Assembly: GCA_937120495.1 (NCBI GenBank)
Contig: CAKZJW010000065.1
Location: forward strand, 1 to 64,000
Source: an uncultured Oligoflexia bacterium
GTDB lineage: Bacteria; Bdellovibrionota; Bacteriovoracia; Bacteriovoracales; Bacteriovoracaceae
Length of the DNA stretch: 64,000 nt
Direction of reading: 5' to 3'
The notes under the pieces are model-generated. The model did no database searches and had not been told where the DNA came from. It saw nothing but the letters and a program-made list of their open reading frames with translations. Within the stretch, counting starts at the first letter, position 1; the number at the start of each line of letters is the position of its first letter. The position numbers and the translations under genes are program-made. Shown piece by piece: positions 9,112 to 16,875 of this stretch.

Positions 9112-9819
9112 TTAGTTTCTAGTTACAGAGTCTGTATTTTCTTTATTCGATCCAGCGCTAAAGTCTGTAGCGATAGATTCATCAGTATTTTCTGAGTAGA
9201 ATAAAAAGTCATGATAAAGAGCAGATGCCTCTTCTGTAAGCTTCGTTACAATTCCTTCAGTTTTAGAAGTAAAAACTGCAAAGGCAATTAGTGCTGGAAT
9301 AGCTGCTAATAATCCAAAAGCCGTAGAGTTTAGTGCTTCAGAAATACCTTGAGAAAGAAGGTTTGCTCTTTCTACTGGACTTGCTGCTGCAACACCGGCA
9401 AATGAACTAATTAGACCTGTAACTGTCCCTAGAAGACCAAATAACGTTGCAACGTTACCAAACATTGCTAAAAAACCAGTTCTTTTATCAATAGAGCTAA
9501 TTTCTTTAGATAGTTGTTCATCCATACGTGCTTGAAGTGCTTCGTCTCCAGCTCCGGCCATTCTCATTTTACAACCAACAGTAGCAACGTTTCCGATTGC
9601 TGTGTCTTTCGCTGACATTTCGATATAGTTTTTAGCTGCACCGAAGTCACCACTTGCTATAAAAGAAAGTATATTTTTTCTAAAATCTTTTGGAGCAGTT
9701 TTAAACTTCGCGTATAGAGCGATTGTTCTCTCTACTATAAGAGCACCAGTTAAAAGTCCAAAAAGTAAAATAAAGTACATAAAGAATCCACCAGCGTGGA
9801 ATTGTTCGATAAGATTCAT
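9112..9819 (-). CDS. MotA/TolQ/ExbB-family proton channel protein (AglR-like)
   Basis: 235 residues with three membrane helices (about 11-35, 116-143, 162-185). The second and third carry the family signature GLLGTVTGLI and STAFGLLAAIP, including the conserved Pro175. It is the first gene of the nine-gene minus-strand operon and has a strong ribosome site (AGGAGG) seven bases before ATG. With the two TolR-like proteins it should form the inner-membrane motor; the downstream Glt-like genes make AglR the closest named analogue. TolQ of a Tol-Pal system is less likely because no TolA, TolB or Pal gene is seen. Confidence 0.9.
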   Translation of the reverse strand: MNLIEQFHAGGFFMYFILLFGLLTGALIVERTIALYAKFKTAPKDFRKNILSFIASGDFGAAKNYIEMSAKDTAIGNVATVGCKMRMAGAGDEALQARMDEQLSKEISSIDKRTGFLAMFGNVATLFGLLGTVTGLISSFAGVAAASPVERANLLSQGISEALNSTAFGLLAAIPALIAFAVFTSKTEGIVTKLTEEASALYHDFLFYSENTDESIATDFSAGSNKENTDSVTRN

Positions 9820-10016
9820 GGAATACCTCCTTGATTTCCAAAAATACTTGAATGATTTATTTCAAACAGCTTTAGAATAGTATTCCTAGAGAGCTCGAAT
9901 GGAAAACTCTCTTTACTCTAACTGGTCAAATGTAAGATTTTGTTAACTGACCGCACACATCAAGTATATACACGTACTCCTAGACTAGCTATGCAAGTAA
10001 GACATAAGGTATATAA

Positions 10017-10709
10017 ATGAAAATTAGTGACTTAACATTAATAATTCCAATTCTTAATGAACAGGACGAGCTACCGAAGCTATTTAAAAGGCTTAATATC
10101 TATCATAGTGACTTTAGAATCATATTTTGCGACGCAGGTAGCAAAGATAATAGTCTAAGCTTGTTAACAAATTTTTGTCAAAACAATCCAAACACAACAC
10201 TACTAACGGAAAAAATGGAAAAACCGTCTATTCTTAAAACAATATTATTGGCTCAGGACAAAATTCTTACAGAATATACTTTAATCCATCCAGTTGATAT
10301 TAGTATTGATCAGTTAGACTTACTCATCACCTCAAATTTTGACTATATGGTCTTTTTTAAAAAATACGAATCCAATAAGCTTTTCTTTAAAATTCAAGCT
10401 CTCTTTTTAAATTGGATTGACTTGAATATAAAACATAACTTTGTTTGGACAAATGCACTGACTCTAAGAACAGCTCTTTTAAAAGAACTTAAACTCTTTA
10501 AGATTGGTTTTTTAGAGGATGTTGTTATCTCGGATCACTTAAAGAAAAATTATCAGATCAAAATCAATAGAAGCAAAGTCTCTATATCAACAAGAAGGTA
10601 TTTAAAAACGGGGATATTCATACAATTTATCAGAAATTTTAAAATTATTATAAAGTTCCGTTTTGGAAACAAAGATATTGATGAATTAAAGCGTACCTAT
10701 CACAAATAA
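10017..10709 (+). CDS. Family 2 glycosyltransferase, TIGR04283-like
   Basis: 230 residues of GT-A fold. The start LTLIIPILNEQDELP and the nucleotide-binding segment FCDAGSKDNS (37-46) match the compact TIGR04283 glycosyltransferases, which usually read DGGSxDgT here. The canonical acidic motif is replaced by IHPVDIS, so metal binding may differ. The last 30 residues are basic and may touch the membrane. It lies divergent from the gliding-like operon. A TIGR04282-like protein, its frequent genomic partner, is encoded 5 kb away at 15215-15874. The substrate is unknown. Confidence 0.75.
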   Translation: MKISDLTLIIPILNEQDELPKLFKRLNIYHSDFRIIFCDAGSKDNSLSLLTNFCQNNPNTTLLTEKMEKPSILKTILLAQDKILTEYTLIHPVDISIDQLDLLITSNFDYMVFFKKYESNKLFFKIQALFLNWIDLNIKHNFVWTNALTLRTALLKELKLFKIGFLEDVVISDHLKKNYQIKINRSKVSISTRRYLKTGIFIQFIRNFKIIIKFRFGNKDIDELKRTYHK

Positions 10710-10925
10710 AACTCCCAATTATTATTGGCGAGTACTTGATACCTACTACGCTCCCAATTCTTAATGCCTCAACTCTCAGCCAATACCTGTAAATGCCTAA
10801 TATGAATACATATAAAAAATACACGTTTTAGAGCTTAATAAAAAGAATAACAGTTTTTTTCGTTATCATTGTAATAACTCACACTAACAACTCACTTAAA
10901 TCGTCACCAAATTTTAGGAGTAACG

Positions 10926-12596
10926 ATGAAATTATTAACGAGTCTATTTATACTCATAAGCTTTATTAGTTGTGAGAATCAATATCAGGAAAGTTCAATT
11001 GGCTTGCCCCCTAAAACAGAGCAAGTTAGAACTCCAAGTATCCCTGAAGAAGAAGTTGCACCAAGAAGCTCGTTCACTTTAAATGAAAATATTCAATTGT
11101 TTTTGGATTCATTCGTTGAAAAACAAAAAGGCGAAGGTCAAAACATCACAGCTGTGAATTACGAGAAACTTAAAAGACAAGAAAACTTGATACAAACGAG
11201 AGAACTTCTAGACACTATAAAACTTCAGTTTGAAGATCTAGATATATCATCTTTAAGCAAAGCGGAGATACAAGCAAACTATATAAACGCATATAATTTT
11301 GCCGCGGTAATTTTAGTCAAAAGTAATTTGTACAAAGAAGGGATTAGAATCAAATCTATAAAAGACTTATCTTCTTCAATTGGATCTCTTGATATTCTCG
11401 ATAAGAAAATACTATTTTTTGCTCAAAAAGAAATATCTCTTAACGACATAAAGAAAAAACTTAAAGAACTAGCAAACAACGATGCTCGCTATAACTTCTC
11501 ACTCGTGCCTGCATCAAATGGTATAAGCACAATCTACCAAGAAGCCTTTAATGGGAAAGAAATCAACCTTCAACTAGATGCTGTAACTAAAAATGCCCTA
11601 AAACTTCAAAGAGTCATAAAGATTAAAAAGAATAAATACAGAACTAATAATCAATTAAAAGAAATAGAAGAAGAATTATCTTCACATGTCTCTTATAATG
11701 GTTCAAAGGCGCACAGCATTGATAGCTTTATTAAGCTCTATAGAGAAGGTTTTAACTACAAATACAGCAAAAGAAGCTTTAAAAATGACTGGGGCTTAAA
11801 TATTGCGAAAGAAAATCTGTACACACAGAACTCTCTATCTGAAAACATTCAACTTTTTTATGATAAATACGTTGTTTTCAAACAAGAAGGCTCAGAAGAC
11901 ACATTAGTTGATTACGAGCAACTTTATAAAGATAAAAAAGACCAAGACACAAAAAATCTAAAAAGGGCCATTTATGATATGTACGCAGAAGTGGACTTGC
12001 AGAGCCTAAACAAAGAAGAAAGACTAGCACTTCTTATTAATGCCTATAACTTTTTTGCTATAGAAATGGTTAATTCAAATTTATATAAAAACGGTAAGAG
12101 ATTAAAATCAATTACCAAAATAGGCCTTATTCCCTTTAGTGCGTTTAAAAAGAAAATCTTTAATATTGGTGGAAAGATTAGATCTCTAGACAATATTGAA
12201 AAAGGTGGATTCCCGGGTAAGGAATCTGTAAAAGAGCTTCTAACTCATGAAAACGGAACAATTGATGCAAGATTTCACTTTGCCGTTATTTGTGCTGCCA
12301 AAGGCTGTCCTATACTTATGAAAGAAGCATACACTTCAAAAGATATCTATACTCAGCTGGATACAGCAACAATTGAAGGCCTAAAGCAGGCAAGAAATCT
12401 AAACCAAACCCAAGGAAAGCTTTACCTTACTGAGCTTTTTGATTGGTACGCACAAGATTTCAAAAATCATTCTACAAATGGAGAACAAGCGACAGGAAAT
12501 ATATCAAACTTCATACTTGATTTTTCACCGAACACTAACACTACTCTTCCCATAGGCTTTACGAAGTATGACTGGGATCTAAACATTTTGGAGTAA
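10926..12596 (+). CDS. Lipoprotein with two tandem DUF547 domains
   Basis: 556 residues. The lipoprotein signal ends in ISFISC (Cys16). Two DUF547 units follow, about 50-295 and 300-556. Both begin with LxENIQLFxD, contain YINAYNF or LINAYNF, and finish on DWGLNI or DWDLNI, which shows an internal duplication. Only the second keeps the Cys pair of the family (FAVICAAKGCPILM); in the first the same place reads FSLVPASNGISTIY, so that copy has probably lost the family function. It is the first gene of a tight four-gene operon (gaps 9, 10 and 13 bases). A ribosome site (TAGGAG) precedes the ATG. The biochemical role of DUF547 is not established. Confidence 0.85.
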   Translation: MKLLTSLFILISFISCENQYQESSIGLPPKTEQVRTPSIPEEEVAPRSSFTLNENIQLFLDSFVEKQKGEGQNITAVNYEKLKRQENLIQTRELLDTIKLQFEDLDISSLSKAEIQANYINAYNFAAVILVKSNLYKEGIRIKSIKDLSSSIGSLDILDKKILFFAQKEISLNDIKKKLKELANNDARYNFSLVPASNGISTIYQEAFNGKEINLQLDAVTKNALKLQRVIKIKKNKYRTNNQLKEIEEELSSHVSYNGSKAHSIDSFIKLYREGFNYKYSKRSFKNDWGLNIAKENLYTQNSLSENIQLFYDKYVVFKQEGSEDTLVDYEQLYKDKKDQDTKNLKRAIYDMYAEVDLQSLNKEERLALLINAYNFFAIEMVNSNLYKNGKRLKSITKIGLIPFSAFKKKIFNIGGKIRSLDNIEKGGFPGKESVKELLTHENGTIDARFHFAVICAAKGCPILMKEAYTSKDIYTQLDTATIEGLKQARNLNQTQGKLYLTELFDWYAQDFKNHSTNGEQATGNISNFILDFSPNTNTTLPIGFTKYDWDLNILE

Positions 12597-12605
12597 GGAA
12601 AAATC

Positions 12606-13787
12606 ATGAAAAAAATAATTATAACGACATTAATGATATCAAATCTTTCTTTTGCTGCGACAACAGTTTTAGCAACAAAAACAAAGACGAAGAAAAAAAA
12701 GAAAAATTTGAAAACAAACATCAGTTTATCGTACGCGATATCACAAATGAGCAATATGGATGAGTTAATAGAAAGTGATAAAGTTGCACAAGATATCATT
12801 TTAAACAGCTTGAGTTCGACGATCTCTTTAAATTATAAATATTCAAAAAAATTAAAATTAAAATCTACAACAAAAGGCGCTCTAACGAGATCCAACGACA
12901 TCCAAAAACAAGGTAATACGTTCACCAATAGAAATAATATTGATGAGAGTATTCGTTCTAAAAACTTTGATCAAGGATTTAGTGGAAGATATAAATACGA
13001 TAAGAAGCTCGCATTAAATCTTGGCCTTGATTTTGGTATATCAGAGAATTACTCAATTGAGCAATCATTTAAAGATGATAAAATCCAATACCATATTATT
13101 GATGATCCCTACAAAAAAGCCTCAATGATTACTGGTGGAAGATTTAAGCTTAACAAATCTCTTAGCTTCAATGCTCTTTATCGTTTTCAACAAATTGATC
13201 ATACGGAAAACCATACATTCATAGCAAATCAGGGGACAAATTCCAGAAGAATTCATTCTGTAGGAGCACAGCTTAGTTATAGATTAAAAAATAAATCAAA
13301 GTTTCTAATATCAGCTCAGCAAGATGAAACTTTTTATAAAGACAAGGTAGCTCTTTTAAAAGATAATACTTTTCAAACAGATGGAACAGGTAAAGCGTCA
13401 ACATTAAAAGATAGAAACATTAGATTAAAATACAAATTTAAGAAATTTTCTGCTTCTATCGGATATAGCAACAGAGACGATATTACGAGTGGAGCTGAAA
13501 GTTATGACAAGTATTCAATAGCACTAGATTACGGCCACAGCTTGGGAAAAAACAAGATCTCAGCTAAAATTGGTGCTGCATCTAAGTCTTTTAAGTCTCA
13601 AAAAGATGATAATCTTTCAGAGAAAAGAAATGATGAGTCTTTGAATCTAAGATTAGAACTTAAGCGACCTCTACTAAGTAGAGTTAATATGGCCGCCTAT
13701 ATTCAAAGAAATAATGTAAATAGTAATAATGTATTTGGTAAAGTTGAAAATAATAGTTTAGGCTTAACATTAAGTTCTAAGTTTTAA
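12606..13787 (+). CDS. Outer-membrane beta-barrel protein
   Basis: 393 residues with a signal peptide (LMISNLSFA). A very Lys-rich stretch (KTKTKKKKKNLKT) comes just after cleavage, then about 340 residues of repeated amphipathic strands such as LKLKSTTKGALT, RLKYKFKKFSASIGYS and a final Phe (LGLTLSSKF), the usual end of an outer-membrane barrel. I count enough strands for roughly 14-18. No named family is recognised. It lies nine bases after the DUF547 gene and ten before the acidic peptide gene, so the three should be made together. Confidence 0.7.
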   Translation: MKKIIITTLMISNLSFAATTVLATKTKTKKKKKNLKTNISLSYAISQMSNMDELIESDKVAQDIILNSLSSTISLNYKYSKKLKLKSTTKGALTRSNDIQKQGNTFTNRNNIDESIRSKNFDQGFSGRYKYDKKLALNLGLDFGISENYSIEQSFKDDKIQYHIIDDPYKKASMITGGRFKLNKSLSFNALYRFQQIDHTENHTFIANQGTNSRRIHSVGAQLSYRLKNKSKFLISAQQDETFYKDKVALLKDNTFQTDGTGKASTLKDRNIRLKYKFKKFSASIGYSNRDDITSGAESYDKYSIALDYGHSLGKNKISAKIGAASKSFKSQKDDNLSEKRNDESLNLRLELKRPLLSRVNMAAYIQRNNVNSNNVFGKVENNSLGLTLSSKF

Positions 13788-13797
13788 TGGAGTATAT

Positions 13798-14010
13798 ATG
13801 CAAAAGTTTTTAAGTCTTCTTATGTTTATTTTAGTTCTAACTTCTTTTTCTGCTAAGGTTGCTAAAGCTTCAGGTGGCGGGGGTTCTGGTTCAGGGTCAT
13901 CCAGTTCTTCAAGTGGTGGTGACTCAACTGATTCAGATGATATTTTTAGTGATGATGATGACAGTGATTGTGAAGACGAAAACGAAGACTGTTCAGAAGA
14001 AGATGAGTAA
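13798..14010 (+). CDS. Small secreted Ser/Gly/Asp-rich acidic protein
   Basis: 70 residues. A good signal peptide (LSLLMFILVLTSFSAKVAKA) is followed by a mature peptide of about 45 residues made almost only of Gly, Ser, Asp and Glu: first a Gly/Ser tract (SGGGGSGSGSSSSSSGG), then an Asp/Glu tail with two Cys spaced CX6C (CEDENEDC). It would be disordered, strongly negative, and a natural target for O-glycosylation or Ca2+ binding. It lies between the barrel gene and a membrane glycosyltransferase gene. An ATG with GGAG at good spacing supports translation. The function is unknown. Confidence 0.65.
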   Translation: MQKFLSLLMFILVLTSFSAKVAKASGGGGSGSGSSSSSSGGDSTDSDDIFSDDDDSDCEDENEDCSEEDE

Positions 14011-14023
14011 AAAATAAAAATTC

Positions 14024-15247
14024 ATGAGTAGATATAATATAAATTTATTATTTTTGTATCTGCTCAATATCTCTTTTGTCGTAATAAGCTATTTCCTACA
14101 TCAAAAATTCCAACAGACTCATAAATACTCCGAATTTGAATATTTTTTGATATTTCAAGTTCTTTATTTCTTATGGTGGAAATTCTCAAATTTTGAATTA
14201 AAAAATAAATGGCATCTTCTCTTTATTGGATTTTTATTTTTAGGATCCGAACCTCTATTTGAAAATGATCATTATCGTTATTTTTGGGAAGGAAAAGTAA
14301 TAGCAGGAGGCTACAATCCATATAAACTAGCTCCTAATTCTAAAAAACTAAACCATATTGAATTCAGTAAACGAACTCAGATCTCTTATAATAAACTCAC
14401 AACAATCTATCCTCCATTAGCACAAGTATTCTTTACCCTTCTATCTCCACTTAAATACAAAACGGCATTAATGCTTATGCAATCAATTGGCTTGTTAATG
14501 CTAATCTATATTGTATTCAACTTATTTCCTTCAAATAAAAAGTACCTTCTACTTATTTATCCATATCTTTGTAAGGAATTTGTTCAAGCCGTACATATTG
14601 ATATACTTGCTTGTCTTATTCTTTTGATCTTCTTGAATAAAAACAAAGTTTTCACAGGTATTTATCTTTCTTTTTTAACAAAGATAATTTCAATCCTTGC
14701 CCTTCCTTTTTACTTCTTTAAAGGGGTACTAACTAATAGAAAGCTATTAATGAAAACTCTTGTTTGTTCAAGCTTAGTGTTAGTAACGCTTCTTCTATAC
14801 CCTACAGATCTCTCTTATCACTCTGGAGCAAGTGCATTTGTAAAATTTTGGTCTTGGAATTCTCTAATATCAATTATTTTAGTTAATCAAAAATTTAGTC
14901 AAAATGAGATAAGAATAATTAGTCTTCTATTATTCTCAGCTTCTTATGCCTATCTCTTATTCCTTTTCTATAAAAGTAATCGAGATCAGGTAAAAAAATA
15001 TATTTCAGTTTCATATATGTTTTTATTTCTCTTTGCTCCTGTATTACATCCTTGGTACTTGATATGGCCTATGATTTGGGCAATACCAAATAAATGGTAT
15101 TTTTACTTTCTGTTTAGCTCATTTCTTGCCTACTATCCCTATGGTTCTAGTGTTTTAGAAGTGTATGCTGAATGTATACAATTTTGTTTGTTGGGAATTG
15201 CTATCTATAAAGAACTAAAAACTCTTAGTATAAAGTGCATTGATTGA
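14024..15247 (+). CDS. Polytopic membrane glycosyltransferase, GT87/GT-C-like
   Basis: 407 residues with about 9-11 hydrophobic helices across the whole length. An early loop after the second helix reads ENDHYRYFWEG then GGYNPYK, which matches the DxxRYLWDG...GxNPY signature of GT87/PIG-M-like polyprenyl-phosphate-dependent GT-C enzymes; the acidic residue there is the likely catalytic one. Later loops (HPWYLIWP) are also typical. Such enzymes transfer sugars on the outer face of the inner membrane. It is the last gene of the DUF547-barrel-peptide operon and overlaps the convergent gene by 33 bases. Acceptor and donor are unknown. Confidence 0.75.
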   Translation: MSRYNINLLFLYLLNISFVVISYFLHQKFQQTHKYSEFEYFLIFQVLYFLWWKFSNFELKNKWHLLFIGFLFLGSEPLFENDHYRYFWEGKVIAGGYNPYKLAPNSKKLNHIEFSKRTQISYNKLTTIYPPLAQVFFTLLSPLKYKTALMLMQSIGLLMLIYIVFNLFPSNKKYLLLIYPYLCKEFVQAVHIDILACLILLIFLNKNKVFTGIYLSFLTKIISILALPFYFFKGVLTNRKLLMKTLVCSSLVLVTLLLYPTDLSYHSGASAFVKFWSWNSLISIILVNQKFSQNEIRIISLLLFSASYAYLLFLFYKSNRDQVKKYISVSYMFLFLFAPVLHPWYLIWPMIWAIPNKWYFYFLFSSFLAYYPYGSSVLEVYAECIQFCLLGIAIYKELKTLSIKCID

Positions 15248-15874
15248 TTCTTTAAAGTAATCATCACCTGAAGTACTTAGCCAAACTAATAAGTCCTCTT
15301 TTGTGTCGATATCAATTAATCTTTCTAATAAAGAAGAACTTTGGTTCTTTCTCTTTATTCGAGAAAGTGACTCTTTTAAAACATCTGAGTGACTCCAAGT
15401 CATATTTTCAAAAAGAAATGATGCTTCTTCTTTCATACCTATTAAATAATAACCACCATCAACTGCTGGGCCAAAGACGAAATCAGATTTTTCAAGCGAC
15501 ATAAAAGCATCAGAAATATTGCTCTTCCCTAAGTCAGGTGTATCTGTTGCACAAATAATAACCTTCTTATGACCTAAGCATAATACATCTTTTATTGCTT
15601 GATTCATCTTCTGACCTAAAGAATTTCCAACTTGAGAACTAAGAATAAATTTAAATTGATTATCAAATTTAGAAATATCTTTATTATCAGAAAAGAATAT
15701 ATAGACTTCTATATTATTTAAGGACGTGAGCTTCTCTAAAACATAAGATGAACATTTCGAATAAAATTCAAAGGCAAACTCATCACCAAGCTCTTTGGCA
15801 AGTCGTGTTTTAACTTTTCCTAATTCTGGATACCTATAAAAAACAATTAAAGCATTTTCTTTTAAACGCTCCAA
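15215..15874 (-). CDS. TIGR04282/DUF2064-like glycosyltransferase (CofC-like fold)
   Basis: 219 residues. The N-terminal LIVFYRYPELGKVKTRLA is the diagnostic motif of the TIGR04282 (DUF2064) family, nucleotidyl- or glycosyltransferase-like proteins related to CofC. Further family motifs are CATDTPDLG (the Asp-containing substrate loop) and FGPAVDGGYYLIGM. The start overlaps the end of korB by 13 bases, so it is expressed at the tail of the kor operon, yet its usual genomic partner (TIGR04283) lies at 10017-10709. Members are often found near arsenosugar genes; no ArsS or ArsM is present here. Confidence 0.8.
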   Translation of the reverse strand: MERLKENALIVFYRYPELGKVKTRLAKELGDEFAFEFYSKCSSYVLEKLTSLNNIEVYIFFSDNKDISKFDNQFKFILSSQVGNSLGQKMNQAIKDVLCLGHKKVIICATDTPDLGKSNISDAFMSLEKSDFVFGPAVDGGYYLIGMKEEASFLFENMTWSHSDVLKESLSRIKRKNQSSSLLERLIDIDTKEDLLVWLSTSGDDYFKESINALYTKSF

Positions 15875-16866
15875 GTTTCTCCAGACATTAATAGATCTTT
15901 CATCGAGCCTGGGCCTTTCGCATCTTTTTGGCTTTGAATCTGAGCTTGAAAGCTTGAGTCATAGGTATGTGCAGTCAGATCTTTTTTCAATACACCTATA
16001 GGAACTGCTGAAGTCTCTGGGCTTAAATTAGCAAGCATATGAACGAGTCCTTGATTTGTTGGATCGTGCTTAACTAATTGCTCTTCAGTATAACCATCTT
16101 TAAGTTCAACTTCTTTAAGGTTAAAGTCTTCAAAAATAAAGCCTTTATCTTTTTCAGCACCAAAGATCATTGGCTTTCCAGCTTCTAGGCGAACAGAGTT
16201 TTCATCTCTTGTTTTTCTATTTGTATACTTGTCATGAACCTTGTCATTGAAGATGACACAGTTTTGATAAACTTCAATTACAGACGTTCCCTCATGAGCA
16301 TTTGCCTCTTTAAAGACTTCAATCATATGTTTTGGGTCTGTATCAATAGTTCTTGCATAAAAAGTAGATCCACAACCAAGAGCAAATCTTGCGGGACTAA
16401 AAGGCCTGTCAAGAGAACCATATGGAGTAGACTTTGTAGTAAGACCAGGTTTTGAAGTTGGTGAGTACTGCCCTTTTGTCAGACCATAGATTTCATTATT
16501 AAAAAGAATAATATTAACATTCATATTTCTTCTAATAATATGAGCAAGATGATTACCACCTATACTTAAACCATCACCATCTCCTGTAATAATCCAAACA
16601 GAAAGATCAGGGTTATGAAGCTTAAGTCCAGTTGCAACAGCAGGTGCTCTTCCATGAATTGAGTGCATACCATAAGATCCCATATAGTATGGAAATCTAG
16701 ATGAACAACCGATTCCAGAAATAACGGCTACGTTATGAGGTTCTACACCAATTTGCGCCATGGCCATTTGTGTAGCAGATAAAATGGCATAGTCACCACA
16801 ACCTGGACACCATTTTACAGCTTGGTCATTTGAGAAATCTTTTTTTGTTAATTTTTTATCAGTCAT
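15862..16866 (-). CDS. korB: 2-oxoglutarate:ferredoxin oxidoreductase, beta subunit
   Basis: 334 residues. It binds thiamine diphosphate through GDGDGLSIGGNHL and keeps the cluster-ligand Cys residues WCPGCGDY (Cys20, Cys23) and GIGCSSR (Cys54). The C-terminal NCVIFNDKVHDKYT is typical of KorB rather than pyruvate oxidoreductases. With KorA it converts 2-oxoglutarate, CoA and oxidised ferredoxin to succinyl-CoA and CO2 in the cytoplasm. It starts nine bases after korA. The ferredoxin partner gene is not in the window. Confidence 0.93.
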   Translation of the reverse strand: MTDKKLTKKDFSNDQAVKWCPGCGDYAILSATQMAMAQIGVEPHNVAVISGIGCSSRFPYYMGSYGMHSIHGRAPAVATGLKLHNPDLSVWIITGDGDGLSIGGNHLAHIIRRNMNVNIILFNNEIYGLTKGQYSPTSKPGLTTKSTPYGSLDRPFSPARFALGCGSTFYARTIDTDPKHMIEVFKEANAHEGTSVIEVYQNCVIFNDKVHDKYTNRKTRDENSVRLEAGKPMIFGAEKDKGFIFEDFNLKEVELKDGYTEEQLVKHDPTNQGLVHMLANLSPETSAVPIGVLKKDLTAHTYDSSFQAQIQSQKDAKGPGSMKDLLMSGETWSV

Positions 16867-16875
16867 AATTATTAC

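Noticed and set aside
9112-9819. Reading the TolQ/TolR genes as a classical Tol-Pal or TonB-ExbBD system
   Set aside because: No TolA, TolB, Pal or TonB-dependent receptor is present, while AgmX-, CglF- and TPR-type genes follow in the same operon.
10711-10731. Hairpin CTCCCAAT/ATTGGCGAG after the first glycosyltransferase gene
   Set aside because: The stem has a bulge and no T tract follows, so I do not call it a terminator.
12467-12799. Minus-strand frame of 110 codons across the DUF547-barrel junction
   Set aside because: Very Phe/Val-rich, antisense to two well-supported genes.
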